The translations under genes were made by a program, and so were the position numbers. Positions 15,032 through 24,073 of a stretch of 43,213 nucleotides of DNA are shown one piece after another. The DNA is from Kocuria sp. Lineage in GTDB: Bacteria > Actinomycetota > Actinomycetes > Actinomycetales > Micrococcaceae. The notes below the pieces were generated by a model. That model was not told the DNA's origin. It saw nothing but the letters and a program-made list of their open reading frames with translations, and did not search any database. Location: positions 1 through 43,213 of the forward strand of contig NZ_JAUNPE010000007.1 of assembly GCF_030536815.1 (NCBI RefSeq), read 5' to 3'. Positions within the stretch are counted from its first letter, which is position 1. The number at the start of each line of letters is the position of its first letter.

Positions 15032-16216
15032 ATGGACCTGGCCCTCAACCTGCTGGACATCATCCTGGTGATGGTGTTGGTGGGATACTTGATCGCTGGG
15101 CTGTCCAGGGGTTTCTTCCGTTCCCTCGCCTCGCTGGTGGGTTTCGTACTCGGCGCGGTGGCCGCGTTCTGGGCGGGGCCGTGGATCTCGGCGCAGGTCG
15201 GTTCCGAACTGCGCATTCCGTTTGTGCTCGTCACCGTGTTGGGCTTACTGGTCCTCGGGCAGCTGCTGGGTGGCGTGGTCGGAAACTTCTTGGCACGCCT
15301 GACCGAAAAGACCGGTTTGGGGGTGTTGGACCGCATTGGCGGTGGGGTCCTGAATGTTGTGGTCGCGGCCATCGTGTTGGCTCTGCTCGGTTCCTTGGTG
15401 GGCCAGTTGGGTATCCCCTCGCTGTCTCAACAGGTGGCGGGCTCCTCGGTGTTGCGCACCATTGAAAAATACACCCCGGAACCGGTGCGTGAGGCGATGA
15501 CCCACACCCGGGATACGGTCAGCGGGTCACAGGGGATCCGTCAGCTCGACTCCTTGCTGTTCCCGGTCGAGGATGCCCCCGAGCCCGAGCAGACCTCGGA
15601 TTCCAGCGCTGTCGAAGCCGCGGGCCAGTCGGTCGTGCAGGTCTACGGCACCGCCGATCAGTGCGCCCAGAACCAGACGGGTTCCGGTTTCGTGGCCGCT
15701 TCCGGCCTGGTTGTCACCAACGCCCACGTGGTGGCCGGTGTCGATCAGCCCGTGGTTCAGACCCGTGACGGTCGCGTCTACCAAGCTCAGGCCGTCCAGT
15801 ACGACGACGCCGCGGACCTCGCCGTGCTCTACGCCCCGGATCTACCGGAGGCCCCCTTGTCGTTGAGTAACTCCGTGGCACGCGGCCAGCAGGTCTCGTT
15901 CGCGGGCTACCCCCTGGGCGGCCCGTACACGGTGCGTCCGGCCACGATCCAGGGTGAAGCGGTTGCGCCCGTCCAGAACGTGACCACCGGCGAGACCCTG
16001 TCGCGTAGCATCATCCAGATTGCCGGTCGCGTGGAACAGGGCAACTCCGGCGGACCGATGTTGGACGCCAACGGCAACGTGGTGGGCGTGATCTTCGCCA
16101 AGGCAGTGGAGGGCGAAGCCGGTTACGCGATCCCCATGGAACAGGTCACCGACATCCTTGAAGCCACCGGCGGGTCAACCGCGCCGGCTTCCACCGGCGA
16201 ATGCGTGCTCTCCTGA
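15032..16216 (+). CDS. marP: MarP-type membrane serine protease (CvpA plus trypsin-like domain)
   Basis: A 394-residue protein with a CvpA-like N-terminus of about four membrane helices (residues 5-125) and an extracytoplasmic chymotrypsin-like domain. The catalytic triad is visible: H232 (TNAHVVAG), D262 (DDAADLAVL) and S339 (GNSGGPM). C211 and C391 match the regulatory disulfide pair known in M. tuberculosis MarP (Rv3671c), where the protease supports acid and oxidative stress resistance. The start ATG has AAGGA five bases upstream. The neighbours crp, nth and Nudix are conserved with mycobacteria. Confidence 0.9.
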   Translation: MDLALNLLDIILVMVLVGYLIAGLSRGFFRSLASLVGFVLGAVAAFWAGPWISAQVGSELRIPFVLVTVLGLLVLGQLLGGVVGNFLARLTEKTGLGVLDRIGGGVLNVVVAAIVLALLGSLVGQLGIPSLSQQVAGSSVLRTIEKYTPEPVREAMTHTRDTVSGSQGIRQLDSLLFPVEDAPEPEQTSDSSAVEAAGQSVVQVYGTADQCAQNQTGSGFVAASGLVVTNAHVVAGVDQPVVQTRDGRVYQAQAVQYDDAADLAVLYAPDLPEAPLSLSNSVARGQQVSFAGYPLGGPYTVRPATIQGEAVAPVQNVTTGETLSRSIIQIAGRVEQGNSGGPMLDANGNVVGVIFAKAVEGEAGYAIPMEQVTDILEATGGSTAPASTGECVLS

Positions 16217-16240
16217 TGTCACGAGCGAGGCGCTGACCGA

Positions 16241-16684
16241 CTACTTCGCCATTTCGTGGGCCACGACCTGAACACCCAGCTCGTAGCCGAGCACGCCGGC
16301 CCCGGCGATCACGGCCGTGGCCTGCGGGGACACGTACGAGACGTGTCGGAAGGATTCCCGGCGGTGCACATTGGAGATGTGGACCTCCACAATGGGGATT
16401 TCACACATCTCCAGTGCGTCGTGGATGGCGATCGAATAGTGGGTCAGAGCCGCGGGGTTGATCACGATCCCGCAGGCCTCGGTGCGTGCCCGGTGGATCC
16501 ATTCGACGATCTGGCCCTCGTAGTTGGATTGTTCGAACACCACGTCCAACCCGAATTCTGAGGCTTTCGCCCGCACGTTGGCCTCCACATCGCTCAGCGT
16601 GGTGTGCCCGTAGATCTCGGGCTTGCGCGTTCCGAGGGTGTTCAGATTGGGGCCGTTCAGGACGAAAATCGGGAGCTCGCTCAT
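16241..16684 (-). CDS. aroQ: Type II 3-dehydroquinate dehydratase
   Basis: A 147-residue enzyme of the shikimate pathway that dehydrates 3-dehydroquinate. Visible active-site features are the N-terminal FVLNGPNLNTLGTR, the lid tyrosine in EIYGHTTL, NPAALTHYSIAIHDAL, and the catalytic-region VEVHISNVHRRESFR. The ATG at 16684 gives the typical length. TTGAAT ends 6 nt upstream and GGAG is too close to act as a Shine-Dalgarno sequence, so a leaderless start is possible. It stands apart from other aro genes, between acs and marP. Confidence 0.93.
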   Translation of the reverse strand: MSELPIFVLNGPNLNTLGTRKPEIYGHTTLSDVEANVRAKASEFGLDVVFEQSNYEGQIVEWIHRARTEACGIVINPAALTHYSIAIHDALEMCEIPIVEVHISNVHRRESFRHVSYVSPQATAVIAGAGVLGYELGVQVVAHEMAK

Positions 16685-16709
16685 GGCTCCATTCAACACG
16701 ACTTCACGA

Positions 16710-16764
16710 CGACGACGCCGCTCGGTGGCCAATTCAAGCGAAAGGCCACCGAGCGGCGTCGTCG
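16710..16764 (-). terminator. 21-bp perfect hairpin between acs and aroQ
   Basis: A 21-bp perfect inverted repeat (arms 16710-16730 and 16744-16764) encloses a 13-nt A/T-rich loop. It starts 19 bp after the acs stop and ends 25 bp before the aroQ start. No T-run follows the stem. It most likely ends or attenuates acs transcription, and it insulates aroQ. Confidence 0.7.
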
Positions 16765-16782
16765 GTCGGCGTGAGCGACCGG

Positions 16783-18735
16783 CTACTTGGTGCCGAGCGA
16801 ATCCACGATCTGCTGCATGACCGTCTGATCCGCCAGGGTGGAGACATCGCCCACGGGGCGATCCTCGGCGACGTCCTTGAGCAGACGACGCATGATCTTG
16901 CCGGAACGGGTCTTGGGCAGCTCCGGAACGATCAGGACCTTCTTGGGTTTGGCGATCGGGGAGATCTCCTTGCCCACGTGCGCGCGGATCTCCTCGGAGA
17001 GCTCGGTTTCATCCCGAGCCTCGGTGGTCGCGTGATCGGAGAGGATCACGAACGCGAACACGGCCTGGCCGGTGGTTTCATCCGCGGCCCCGACCACCGC
17101 GGCCTCCGCCACGGACGGGTGCGAAACCAGTGCGGACTCGATTTCCGGGGTGGACAGGCGGTGGCCGGACACGTTCATCACATCGTCCACGCGGCCCAGG
17201 ATCCAGACATCCCCGTCCGCATCGCGCTTGGCGCCGTCACCGGCGAAGTACTTGTCGCCGAACTGGGCCCAGTAGGTGTTGACGAATCGATCGTCGTCGC
17301 CCCAGATGGTGCGCAGCATGGACGGCCATGGTTTGCGGACCACCAGGAAGCCGTCGGTCTCGTTCGGCAGGGACGTACCGGCGTCGTCCACGACGTCCAC
17401 GGCGATACCGGGCAGCGGGATCTGCGCGGAACCCGGCTTGGTCTCGGTGACGCCCGGGAGCGGGGAGATCATGATGGCGCCGGTCTCGGTCTGCCACCAG
17501 GTGTCCACGATGGGGCACTTCTCGGCGCCGATGTACTTGCGGAACCAGGTCCAGGCCTCCGGGTTGATGGCCTCGCCGACGGTGCCCAACAAGCGCAGCG
17601 AGCTCAGGTCGAACTCGGCGGGAATCTCCTCGCCCCACTTCATCATGGTGCGAATGGCGGTGGGGGAGGTGTACAGGATGGTCACGCCGTACTTCTGCAC
17701 GATCTCCCAGAACCGGCCGCGGTGCGGGGAGTCCGGGGTGCCCTCGTAAATCACCTGGGTCGCGCCGTTGAGCAGCGGGCCGTAAGCGATGTAGGTGTGT
17801 CCGGTGACCCATCCGACGTCAGCGGTGCACCAGTAGACGTCCGTTTCGGGCTTGAGGTCGAACACGTTCTTGTGGGTGTACGCGGCCTGCGTGAGGTAGC
17901 CACCGGTGGTGTGCAGGATGCCCTTGGGCTTACCGGTGGTGCCGGAGGTGTAAAGGATGAACAGGGGATCCTCGGCGCCCTGTTCGGACGGGGTGTGTTC
18001 CGTGCTCGCGGCCTCGAGAGCTTCGTGCCACCACACGTCGCGACCGTTCTCGAAGGGGACATCGCTGCCGTTGCGCTTGACCACCAGCACGTGCTTGACG
18101 CTCTTGCCGCCCTTGGACAGGGCCTCGTCCACGGCGGGTTTGAGCTGGGTGGGCTTGCCGCGCCGGTAGGAACCGTCCGCGGTGACCACGAGCTTGGCCT
18201 CGCCGTCGTCAATGCGCGAACGCAGCGCGTCCGCGGAGAAACCGCCGAAGACCACGGAATGGATTGCTCCGATGCGGGCGCAGGCCAGCATGGTGATCAC
18301 GGCCTCGGCGATCATGGGCATGTACACGGCCACGCGGTCGCCCTTGGACACCCCCAGGGACTCCATGGCATTCGCGGCCTTGGACACCTCATCCTTGAGT
18401 TCCGAATAGGTGTAGGACTTGCTGTCCCCGGGCTCACCCTCGAAGTGCAACGCCACGCGGTCACCGTTGCCGGCCTCCACATGACGGTCCACGGCGTTGT
18501 ACGCCGCGTTGAGTTTGCCGTCCTCGAACCACTTGGCGAACGGCGGGTTGGACCAGTCCAGGACGGAGTTGAACGGGGTGGACCAGCTCAACAGATCGCG
18601 GGCCTGGTTCGCCCAGAACTCCTCACCCTGCTCCTCGGCCTGCGTGTACAGGTCCGCGGTGGCGTTGGCCTGCGAGGCAAATTCCTGACTGGGCGCGTAC
18701 GTGCGCTGCTTTGTTGAGTTCGAGTCCTGAGACAT
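16783..18735 (-). CDS. acsA: Acetyl-CoA synthetase (AMP-forming)
   Basis: A 650-residue cytoplasmic enzyme of full length that converts acetate, ATP and CoA to acetyl-CoA. The adenylation motif [11 protein letters not shown], the acyl-site block [16 protein letters not shown], and [20 protein letters not shown] are all present. The C-terminal [15 protein letters not shown] contains the catalytic Lys that is controlled by acetylation in this family. AGGAG precedes the ATG by four bases. A Crp-like site lies about 53 nt upstream. The start of acuC, a deacetylase family known to act on Acs in Bacillus, is at the other end of the window. Confidence 0.96.
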   Translation of the reverse strand: MSQDSNSTKQRTYAPSQEFASQANATADLYTQAEEQGEEFWANQARDLLSWSTPFNSVLDWSNPPFAKWFEDGKLNAAYNAVDRHVEAGNGDRVALHFEGEPGDSKSYTYSELKDEVSKAANAMESLGVSKGDRVAVYMPMIAEAVITMLACARIGAIHSVVFGGFSADALRSRIDDGEAKLVVTADGSYRRGKPTQLKPAVDEALSKGGKSVKHVLVVKRNGSDVPFENGRDVWWHEALEAASTEHTPSEQGAEDPLFILYTSGTTGKPKGILHTTGGYLTQAAYTHKNVFDLKPETDVYWCTADVGWVTGHTYIAYGPLLNGATQVIYEGTPDSPHRGRFWEIVQKYGVTILYTSPTAIRTMMKWGEEIPAEFDLSSLRLLGTVGEAINPEAWTWFRKYIGAEKCPIVDTWWQTETGAIMISPLPGVTETKPGSAQIPLPGIAVDVVDDAGTSLPNETDGFLVVRKPWPSMLRTIWGDDDRFVNTYWAQFGDKYFAGDGAKRDADGDVWILGRVDDVMNVSGHRLSTPEIESALVSHPSVAEAAVVGAADETTGQAVFAFVILSDHATTEARDETELSEEIRAHVGKEISPIAKPKKVLIVPELPKTRSGKIMRRLLKDVAEDRPVGDVSTLADQTVMQQIVDSLGTK

Positions 18736-18787
18736 GGCGCTCCTTAGTGTGTTGCTTCATGGCCATTGGCCGCGCAAGTACTCCCTG

Positions 18788-18803
18788 CGTGGCGCAGTTC
18801 ACA
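18788..18803. promoter_or_regulatory. Candidate Crp site upstream of acs
   Basis: On the minus strand TGTGA-ACTGCG-CCACG matches 8 of 10 conserved Crp positions. A TACGCT that could serve as -10 lies just upstream of the site, which would place Crp downstream of the transcription start. Weak evidence. Confidence 0.33.
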
Positions 18804-18903
18804 TTTAAGTCCAGCGTAGTAGACATTTCGGTGCCACATCCAACCGAATCGCGGGCGCGAAATATCAAGTCATCGTGTGACCCCCCGGGGTCGCCGAACG
18901 GGT

Positions 18904-18932
18904 TTGACCCGGGGTGCCCGGCCCAGCATGAT
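18904..18932 (+). promoter_or_regulatory. Promoter of a leaderless nth transcript
   Basis: TTGACC (18904-18909), 17 bp, CATGAT (18927-18932), then seven bases to the ATG at 18940. Spacing is ideal and places the transcription start at the start codon. This is the best -35/-10 pair among the apparent leaderless promoters here. Confidence 0.6.
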
Positions 18933-18939
18933 CGAGACT

Positions 18940-19803
18940 ATGGACAACCCCGCAGCCGCCGAGCACATCCGTTACGTGTCCCCGGATGAGGCGGCCAAGG
19001 CGGCCGCGCGGCGTCGTCGGGCGGGGGAGGAAAGCCCGTTGTCCGTGACCCGCCGTGCACGGAAAATCCGGCGGATTCTCGCCGAAACCTACCCGTACGC
19101 GGTGGCCGAACTGGATTTTGACGACGCCTGGCAACTTCTCGTGGCCACGGTGCTGTCCGCGCAGACCACCGACGTGCGCGTGAACTCGGTGACGCCCATC
19201 CTGTTTGCGACCTACCCCGGACCCCGAGAGCTGGCCGAGGCCGAGTCCGAATCGGTGCAGGAGATCGTGCGGCCACTGGGCTTCTACCGCTCCAAGGCGC
19301 GGTCCATCCAAGCACTTGCCAACCGGGTGGTGGACGAATACGACGGCGCGGTGCCCGGGAAACTCAAGGACCTGGTCACGCTGCCGGGCGTGGGGCGCAA
19401 GACCGCCAACGTGGTGCTGGGCAACGCGTTCGGGGTACCCGGTGTCACCGTTGACACGCACTTCGGGCGCCTTGCGCGCAGACTCGGCTGGAGCACCCAG
19501 GAGGACCCGGTCAAGGTCGAAAGAGATGTCACCGCCCTGTTCCCGGCCACTGTGTGGACCGAACTGTCTCATCAGCTGATCTATCACGGGCGGCGCATCT
19601 GTCACTCCCGGAAACCGGCGTGCGGAGTGTGCCCGATCGCGGACCTGTGCCCCTCGTACGGTGCAGGACCCACGGACCCGCAGGTGGCGCGCAAGCTGCT
19701 GGCCTACGAATTGAAACCCGGCCGTGAGCAACTGCTGGACCGGTACATGAACGGGGCCACGCGACGCGAGCTGCGGGCCCAGGGGCACATGCTCAGCGCG
19801 TGA
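18940..19803 (+). CDS. nth: Endonuclease III (DNA glycosylase/AP lyase)
   Basis: A 287-residue base-excision repair enzyme that removes oxidised pyrimidines. The helix-hairpin-helix LPGVGRKTANVVL holds the catalytic Lys154, and VDTHFGR the catalytic Asp172. The [4Fe-4S] loop is intact: C221-x6-C228-x2-C231-x5-C237. The N-terminus is about 35 residues longer than in E. coli and rich in Arg/Ala. An in-frame ATG at 18928 is possible, but the promoter spacing favours 18940. The gene is followed at once by a Nudix gene, the stop lying 17 bp before its ATG. Confidence 0.93.
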   Translation: MDNPAAAEHIRYVSPDEAAKAAARRRRAGEESPLSVTRRARKIRRILAETYPYAVAELDFDDAWQLLVATVLSAQTTDVRVNSVTPILFATYPGPRELAEAESESVQEIVRPLGFYRSKARSIQALANRVVDEYDGAVPGKLKDLVTLPGVGRKTANVVLGNAFGVPGVTVDTHFGRLARRLGWSTQEDPVKVERDVTALFPATVWTELSHQLIYHGRRICHSRKPACGVCPIADLCPSYGAGPTDPQVARKLLAYELKPGREQLLDRYMNGATRRELRAQGHMLSA

Positions 19804-19820
19804 ACCGCGAAAGGATAACC

Positions 19821-20588
19821 ATGAAACCCACCTCGCCCGGCTCCGTGGATGCTCGCGAGCAGTTGTTGACGCTGGCCCAAGAGGGGCACACGGTGTACAT
19901 GGAGGACCGCGAGCCCTGGCGGATCGGAAAGCTCACCGACGACTACCGGCAATCCGCGGTGTTGATCCTGTTCGGTGCTCTGGACGAGATTCCCTCCCGA
20001 TACCACGAGCACGGTGAAGGCCCCGGCCGGGACCTGGACGTGCTGCTCGTGCAGCGCTCGGCCACCCTCCGCTCACACCCCGGGCAGGTAGCTTTCCCGG
20101 GCGGCCGGTTGGACCCGCCCGACGGTGACGTCGGCGAAGTCATGACCGTGCCCGGCGGTGAGGTGAGCGCACCGCACGTGCGCGGTGCGCTGCGCGAGGC
20201 CCACGAGGAAACCGGGCTGGATCCCCAGGGCGTGGAAGTGCTCGGAACCCTCAACCCCGTGCCGCTGCCGATCAGCAATCACATGGTCACCCCGGTCATC
20301 GGGTGGTGGCAGAGCCAGTCCGAGGTGGACGTGGTCGATCACGCGGAGTCCTCCCTCGTTTTCCGGGTTCCCGTGCTTGATCTGATCAACCCGGCCCACC
20401 GTTACTACGCGACCGTGACCCGCGGGAACCAGACCTACAAGTCACCGGCGTTCGACGTTCGCGTGAACGAGACCGGGGAAACCGTTACCGTGTGGGGATT
20501 CACGGGCATCGTGATTGATCGCATCCTGGAATGGCTGGATTGGTCGGTCGAATGGGACCACAACGACGAACGCCCGGCGCCCATGTGA
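19821..20588 (+). CDS. CoA pyrophosphatase-type Nudix hydrolase (UPF0035)
   Basis: A 255-residue Nudix protein. It has the UPF0035/CoA diphosphatase signature LVQRSATLRSHPGQVAFPGG before the Nudix box, and the box itself is intact at REAHEETGL (R125, E126, E129, E130). A 20-residue insertion sits between the GG and the RE helix. It likely cleaves CoA or related diphosphates. The ATG at 19821 has AAGGA at the right distance. A GTG at 19800 that overlaps the nth stop is an alternative. The nth-Nudix proximity is also known in mycobacteria (Rv3674c, Rv3672c). Confidence 0.88.
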   Translation: MKPTSPGSVDAREQLLTLAQEGHTVYMEDREPWRIGKLTDDYRQSAVLILFGALDEIPSRYHEHGEGPGRDLDVLLVQRSATLRSHPGQVAFPGGRLDPPDGDVGEVMTVPGGEVSAPHVRGALREAHEETGLDPQGVEVLGTLNPVPLPISNHMVTPVIGWWQSQSEVDVVDHAESSLVFRVPVLDLINPAHRYYATVTRGNQTYKSPAFDVRVNETGETVTVWGFTGIVIDRILEWLDWSVEWDHNDERPAPM

Positions 20589-20626
20589 TGACCCACTGCG
20601 CGGAGTCGGCTTGCCGGGGGACGGTT

Positions 20627-20650
20627 TACTTGGCGTCCTACTTGGCGTCC
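20627..20650. repeat. 12-bp tandem duplication at the polymerase stop codon
   Basis: tacttggcgtcc occurs twice in a row. In the polymerase frame the repeat encodes Asp-Ala-Lys-stop twice (TAG, then TAA). The duplication therefore created a tandem stop, or the protein was shortened or extended by four codons. Confidence 0.85.
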
Positions 20651-22404
20651 GCGTAGCTGGTGACCACGCTGGTCGCCACCGGAACCTCGACCGGCACCCG
20701 GCCGAACACGGTACGCACCGCCTGCTCGGCGGCATCCAGGACTACCCGCTTGACGTGCTCGGACTGTTCCTGGGTGCAATGCACCATGACCTCGTCATGC
20801 AGGAAAAAGACCAGGTGGGCGTCCAATCCTTGACGGTGCAGCCCTTGCCGGATGTGACCCAGCCAGGCCAGAGCCCACTCCGCGGCCGACCCCTGCACCA
20901 CAAAGTTGCGGGAGAACCGCCCGTGGGTCCGTGCCGCTTGGGCCGCGCGGCGCTCGCCGGCGGCGGTGTCCGTGGCGCGCTGAATCTCGAACCACTCCGG
21001 ATCCGGCAAGGGCGACCAGCGCCCGAGATAGGTACAGACCTGCTCTCCCCGTTCGCCTACACGAGCGGCGTGTTCCACATATCCCACGGCCCGGGGGAAC
21101 ATGCGGGTGAGGTGCGGCATGAACCGGCCCGCCGCCCCCTGAGTAGCGCCGTACATGGCGCCCAGTAGCGCGACCTTGGCGTGAGGCCTTTCCTTCAACT
21201 CCGATCCCCGTTCCCGGCCCTGTTGGGCAATGGACTCGTAGAGGTCCCGGTCCCGTGAGGCCTGGGCCAGCGCATCGTCGCGGGCCAGGATGGCGAGCAC
21301 GCGAGGCTCCAATTGAGCGGCGTCCGCGACGACCAAGGTGCGGCCGGGATCGGCCCGGACGGCGTCACGAATGAACTTGGGGATCTGCAGTGCTCCGCCG
21401 CCGCGAGCGGCCCAGCGGCCGGTGACCACACCGCCCACCACGTACTCGGGGTGGAAACGGCCGTTGTCGACCCAGGTGTCGAGCCAGTGCCAGCCGGTCG
21501 CGGAGAAAATCCGGGACAGTTTCTTGTATTCGAGCACCGGGCCCACGAGTTCGACCCGGTGCGGATCGGGTTGGCCCGCGACCATTGTCCAGTCCTTGAG
21601 CACCCAGGCGCGGGTGGATTCAACGTCAACGCCCGCGGTGCGCAGGGCCTTGAGGAGCTCATTCGGGGAATCGGGATTCAGCCTGGGGGCGGCCAGAACC
21701 CGGCGGATGTCTTCGGCCAGTTCTTGCATGCGGGCGGGACGCTCACCCTCCTTGGGGCGCGAACCCATGGCGGCAACGAGGATCTGCTCGTGGATGTCCG
21801 GGTTCCACGGCATCCCCTGATGTCGCATGGTGGCCGCGACCAGTGCGCCCTGGGATTCGAGGCTCAGCAGCGTATCCAACCGTTTGGGGTTGCGAGCGGT
21901 GCTCACGGCGCGGATCTGTTCGGCCAGCTCCGCGACCAACTCGTCGAGGCCGGGGCCACGGTCCGTGGCCATGGCGAACAGGGACGATTGCGAGTCATCC
22001 ACCGGTCGCGGGCGCGGCCCGGGAACATGACGAGGATCCGCCGGGTTGATCACCGGGATGTAGTGCATGGGCTGGGGCTCGCCGGAGTCGGTGTTCGGGG
22101 CACCGGATCCGGGGGCGGTGGACGCGGTGGCCAGGATGGTCGCGCAGAGCCCCAGGTCCCGGCACTTGGTGGCCCACACGTCAGCTTCGCAGAGCAGTGC
22201 GGCCGGTACGGACGTATCCATCCAGGTCCAGACCGGCGGCTGCACGTCCGCTTCCAGCGCGGCGGCCTCTCGCTTGGCAACGACGCCCGGGAATTCCTGG
22301 TCCGTGACCGTGAGTGGCTGCCCCGCCCGTTGACCGTTGGCCGTGACCACCTGCAGGGTCCAGCCTCCGGCCCCGGTTTCCGCGGGAGCCACCACTATGT
22401 GCAT
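20638..22404 (-). CDS. Family-A DNA polymerase ('bifunctional 3'-5' exonuclease/DNA polymerase' family)
   Basis: A 588-residue PolA-like protein without a 5' nuclease domain. Motif A is ADAAQLEPRVLA (catalytic Asp, steric-gate Glu), motif B is RPHAKVALLGAMYG (Arg, Lys and Tyr-Gly kept; Leu replaces the usual Phe), and motif C is FLHDEV. The N-terminal 200 residues align in place of the proofreading domain but show no DxE exonuclease motif, so proofreading is doubtful. The tail has tandem stops. The start is the ATG at 22404, with GATAAT six bases upstream. This is a second polymerase type found in many actinobacteria besides the normal polA; its cellular role is unclear. Confidence 0.87.
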   Translation of the reverse strand: MHIVVAPAETGAGGWTLQVVTANGQRAGQPLTVTDQEFPGVVAKREAAALEADVQPPVWTWMDTSVPAALLCEADVWATKCRDLGLCATILATASTAPGSGAPNTDSGEPQPMHYIPVINPADPRHVPGPRPRPVDDSQSSLFAMATDRGPGLDELVAELAEQIRAVSTARNPKRLDTLLSLESQGALVAATMRHQGMPWNPDIHEQILVAAMGSRPKEGERPARMQELAEDIRRVLAAPRLNPDSPNELLKALRTAGVDVESTRAWVLKDWTMVAGQPDPHRVELVGPVLEYKKLSRIFSATGWHWLDTWVDNGRFHPEYVVGGVVTGRWAARGGGALQIPKFIRDAVRADPGRTLVVADAAQLEPRVLAILARDDALAQASRDRDLYESIAQQGRERGSELKERPHAKVALLGAMYGATQGAAGRFMPHLTRMFPRAVGYVEHAARVGERGEQVCTYLGRWSPLPDPEWFEIQRATDTAAGERRAAQAARTHGRFSRNFVVQGSAAEWALAWLGHIRQGLHRQGLDAHLVFFLHDEVMVHCTQEQSEHVKRVVLDAAEQAVRTVFGRVPVEVPVATSVVTSYADAK

Positions 22405-22410
22405 GCGCTC

Positions 22411-22416
22411 ATTATC
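22411..22416 (-). promoter_or_regulatory. -10 element of a leaderless polymerase transcript
   Basis: GATAAT (5 of 6 bases of TATAAT), six bases, then the ATG. No Shine-Dalgarno sequence is present. The 169-bp gap to the ALDH gene shows no other feature. Confidence 0.55.
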
Positions 22417-22573
22417 GCGCGGGGCACCGACATGCTGTGACCGGACCCCTGACGCCGAATTCGGATTCCGTAGCGGCTGACAAGACCCTCACGAACTCTG
22501 CGGTCACCCTGTTGTTGACTCCCACGTTGATTCCGCGCAGGAAGAAAGCCGCGGGCTGGTTCGTGGCCGCATT

Positions 22574-23989
22574 CTACGACCCTGGAGCGCGCCGCTTCTT
22601 GTCCCCCACGGGCGACAGCGCACGGTCCAGAACGGACTTCACCGCACCGTGGATGGGCGGATAGATGACACCCATTGTTTCCGGTTTCAGCGGTTTGGAG
22701 AGCACCGCGCGCTGGTGGGTGAACGTGTCTCGTGACCACTTGCCGTGATATTTCCCCTGGCCGCTGGCGCCCTTACCGCCGAAGGGCAGGTGGGGGCTGC
22801 CCACATGCGCGACCGGGATTCCGATGCTCACACCACCGGACGGGACCTCGGCCATGATGTAGTTCCGTACTGACGTGTCTGTCGCAAAGATGTAGAGGGC
22901 CAGCGGGGTGTCCCGGGTGAGCATTCGTTGCGCAGCGTCTTGCGGCCCGCTCACCGGCAGAATGGGCAGCACCGGACCGAAGATTTCCTCGCTCATGGCC
23001 GGGTCGGATTCGGCCACGGGATACAGGACGGTCGGGGCGACGTAGCGATCCTCCCGGTCGACCTGGCCTCCACAAATAACATTGTCCGAACCGACCGGCG
23101 GGATCATGGCACCCACACGGTCCACCGCGCCGGTATGAATCATGCGTCCGAAATCCTCGGATTCCTCCGGCCGCGCACCGAAGCTCTCCCGCACTGCATT
23201 CGCGATCTCCTCGGCAAGTGCAGCCGCAACGTCCTGGTGCGCGTAAATGTGATCCGGTGCCACACAGGTCTGACCGGCATTGATGAACTTGCCCCACGTG
23301 ATCCGACGGGCAGTGGCCTTCAGGTCCACGTCGTGGTGAACATAGGTTGGGGACTTCCCACCCAGCTCGAGCGTCACGGGAACGAGCTGGCGGGCCGCTC
23401 GCTCGGCCACGGCGGTGCCGGTGCGGGTGGAACCGGTGAAGAACACGTGATCGGGACGGGCGTCAATGAGGGCGGTGGCGGCGTCGGCCGGGCCCGTGAC
23501 CACCGCGACGGCTTCTGGATCGAAGTAGTGCGGGGCCAACTCGGCAAAAAGCTGTTCCACGGCGGAACTGATCTCACTGGGCTTGATGATCACGCAGTTA
23601 CCCGCGGCCAGGGCACCGATCAACGGGGAGAGCTGCAATTGCAGCGGGTAGTTCCAGGGGGAAATGATGACGACCACGCCCAGCGGGTCATAGCGCACCC
23701 ACGAACGGCCCGGGAAGAACTGCAGGGGAGTGCGGACCGGCTGATCCTTGTGCCACTTCTTGAGGTTTCGGCGGGTGTGTTTGAGTTCGGTGATCACCGG
23801 ATAGATTTCGGTCATCGTGGCCTCGAACGGGGACTTGCCCAGGTCCTGTCCCAACGCGATCTGCCATTGCTCGCGGTGGTTGAGCAGCATGGCTTCCAGC
23901 GCGTTGAGTTGGTCCCGGCGCCATTCCAGGCAACGGGTCCGCCCGGTACGGAAGGTACTGCGGAGTCCGGCCACAACGTCAACGTTCAT
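22574..23989 (-). CDS. Class 3 (NAD(P)-dependent) aldehyde dehydrogenase
   Basis: A 471-residue ALDH3-like enzyme, short at the N-terminus as in that class. The catalytic Glu is in TLELGGKSP (near 205) and the catalytic Cys in NAGQTCVAPDH (near 239). Other family blocks are ISPWNYPLQLQLSPL, FTGSTRTG and EEIFGPVLPI. Members oxidise medium- and long-chain or aromatic aldehydes; the substrate here is unknown. No Shine-Dalgarno sequence precedes the ATG, and TAGCCT ends six bases before it. It is divergent from the Pth2-type gene. Confidence 0.92.
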   Translation of the reverse strand: MNVDVVAGLRSTFRTGRTRCLEWRRDQLNALEAMLLNHREQWQIALGQDLGKSPFEATMTEIYPVITELKHTRRNLKKWHKDQPVRTPLQFFPGRSWVRYDPLGVVVIISPWNYPLQLQLSPLIGALAAGNCVIIKPSEISSAVEQLFAELAPHYFDPEAVAVVTGPADAATALIDARPDHVFFTGSTRTGTAVAERAARQLVPVTLELGGKSPTYVHHDVDLKATARRITWGKFINAGQTCVAPDHIYAHQDVAAALAEEIANAVRESFGARPEESEDFGRMIHTGAVDRVGAMIPPVGSDNVICGGQVDREDRYVAPTVLYPVAESDPAMSEEIFGPVLPILPVSGPQDAAQRMLTRDTPLALYIFATDTSVRNYIMAEVPSGGVSIGIPVAHVGSPHLPFGGKGASGQGKYHGKWSRDTFTHQRAVLSKPLKPETMGVIYPPIHGAVKSVLDRALSPVGDKKRRAPGS

Positions 23990-23995
23990 GGATTC

Positions 23996-24001
23996 AGGCT
24001 A
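23996..24001 (-). promoter_or_regulatory. -10 element of a leaderless ALDH transcript
   Basis: TAGCCT, six bases (GAATCC), then the ALDH ATG. The spacing is the same as at the PBP and polymerase genes. Confidence 0.5.
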
Positions 24002-24073
24002 CGGGTGATCCCTGACAGGCATAGCAGAACCCCGATTGTGGGGAGTACGGATCCCGCGTGGCACAGTAGAAAG

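Noticed and set aside
22437..22664. 75-codon open frame on the plus strand between the polymerase and ALDH genes
   Set aside because: It runs into the antisense of ALDH, lacks a ribosome site or -10, and resembles no known protein.
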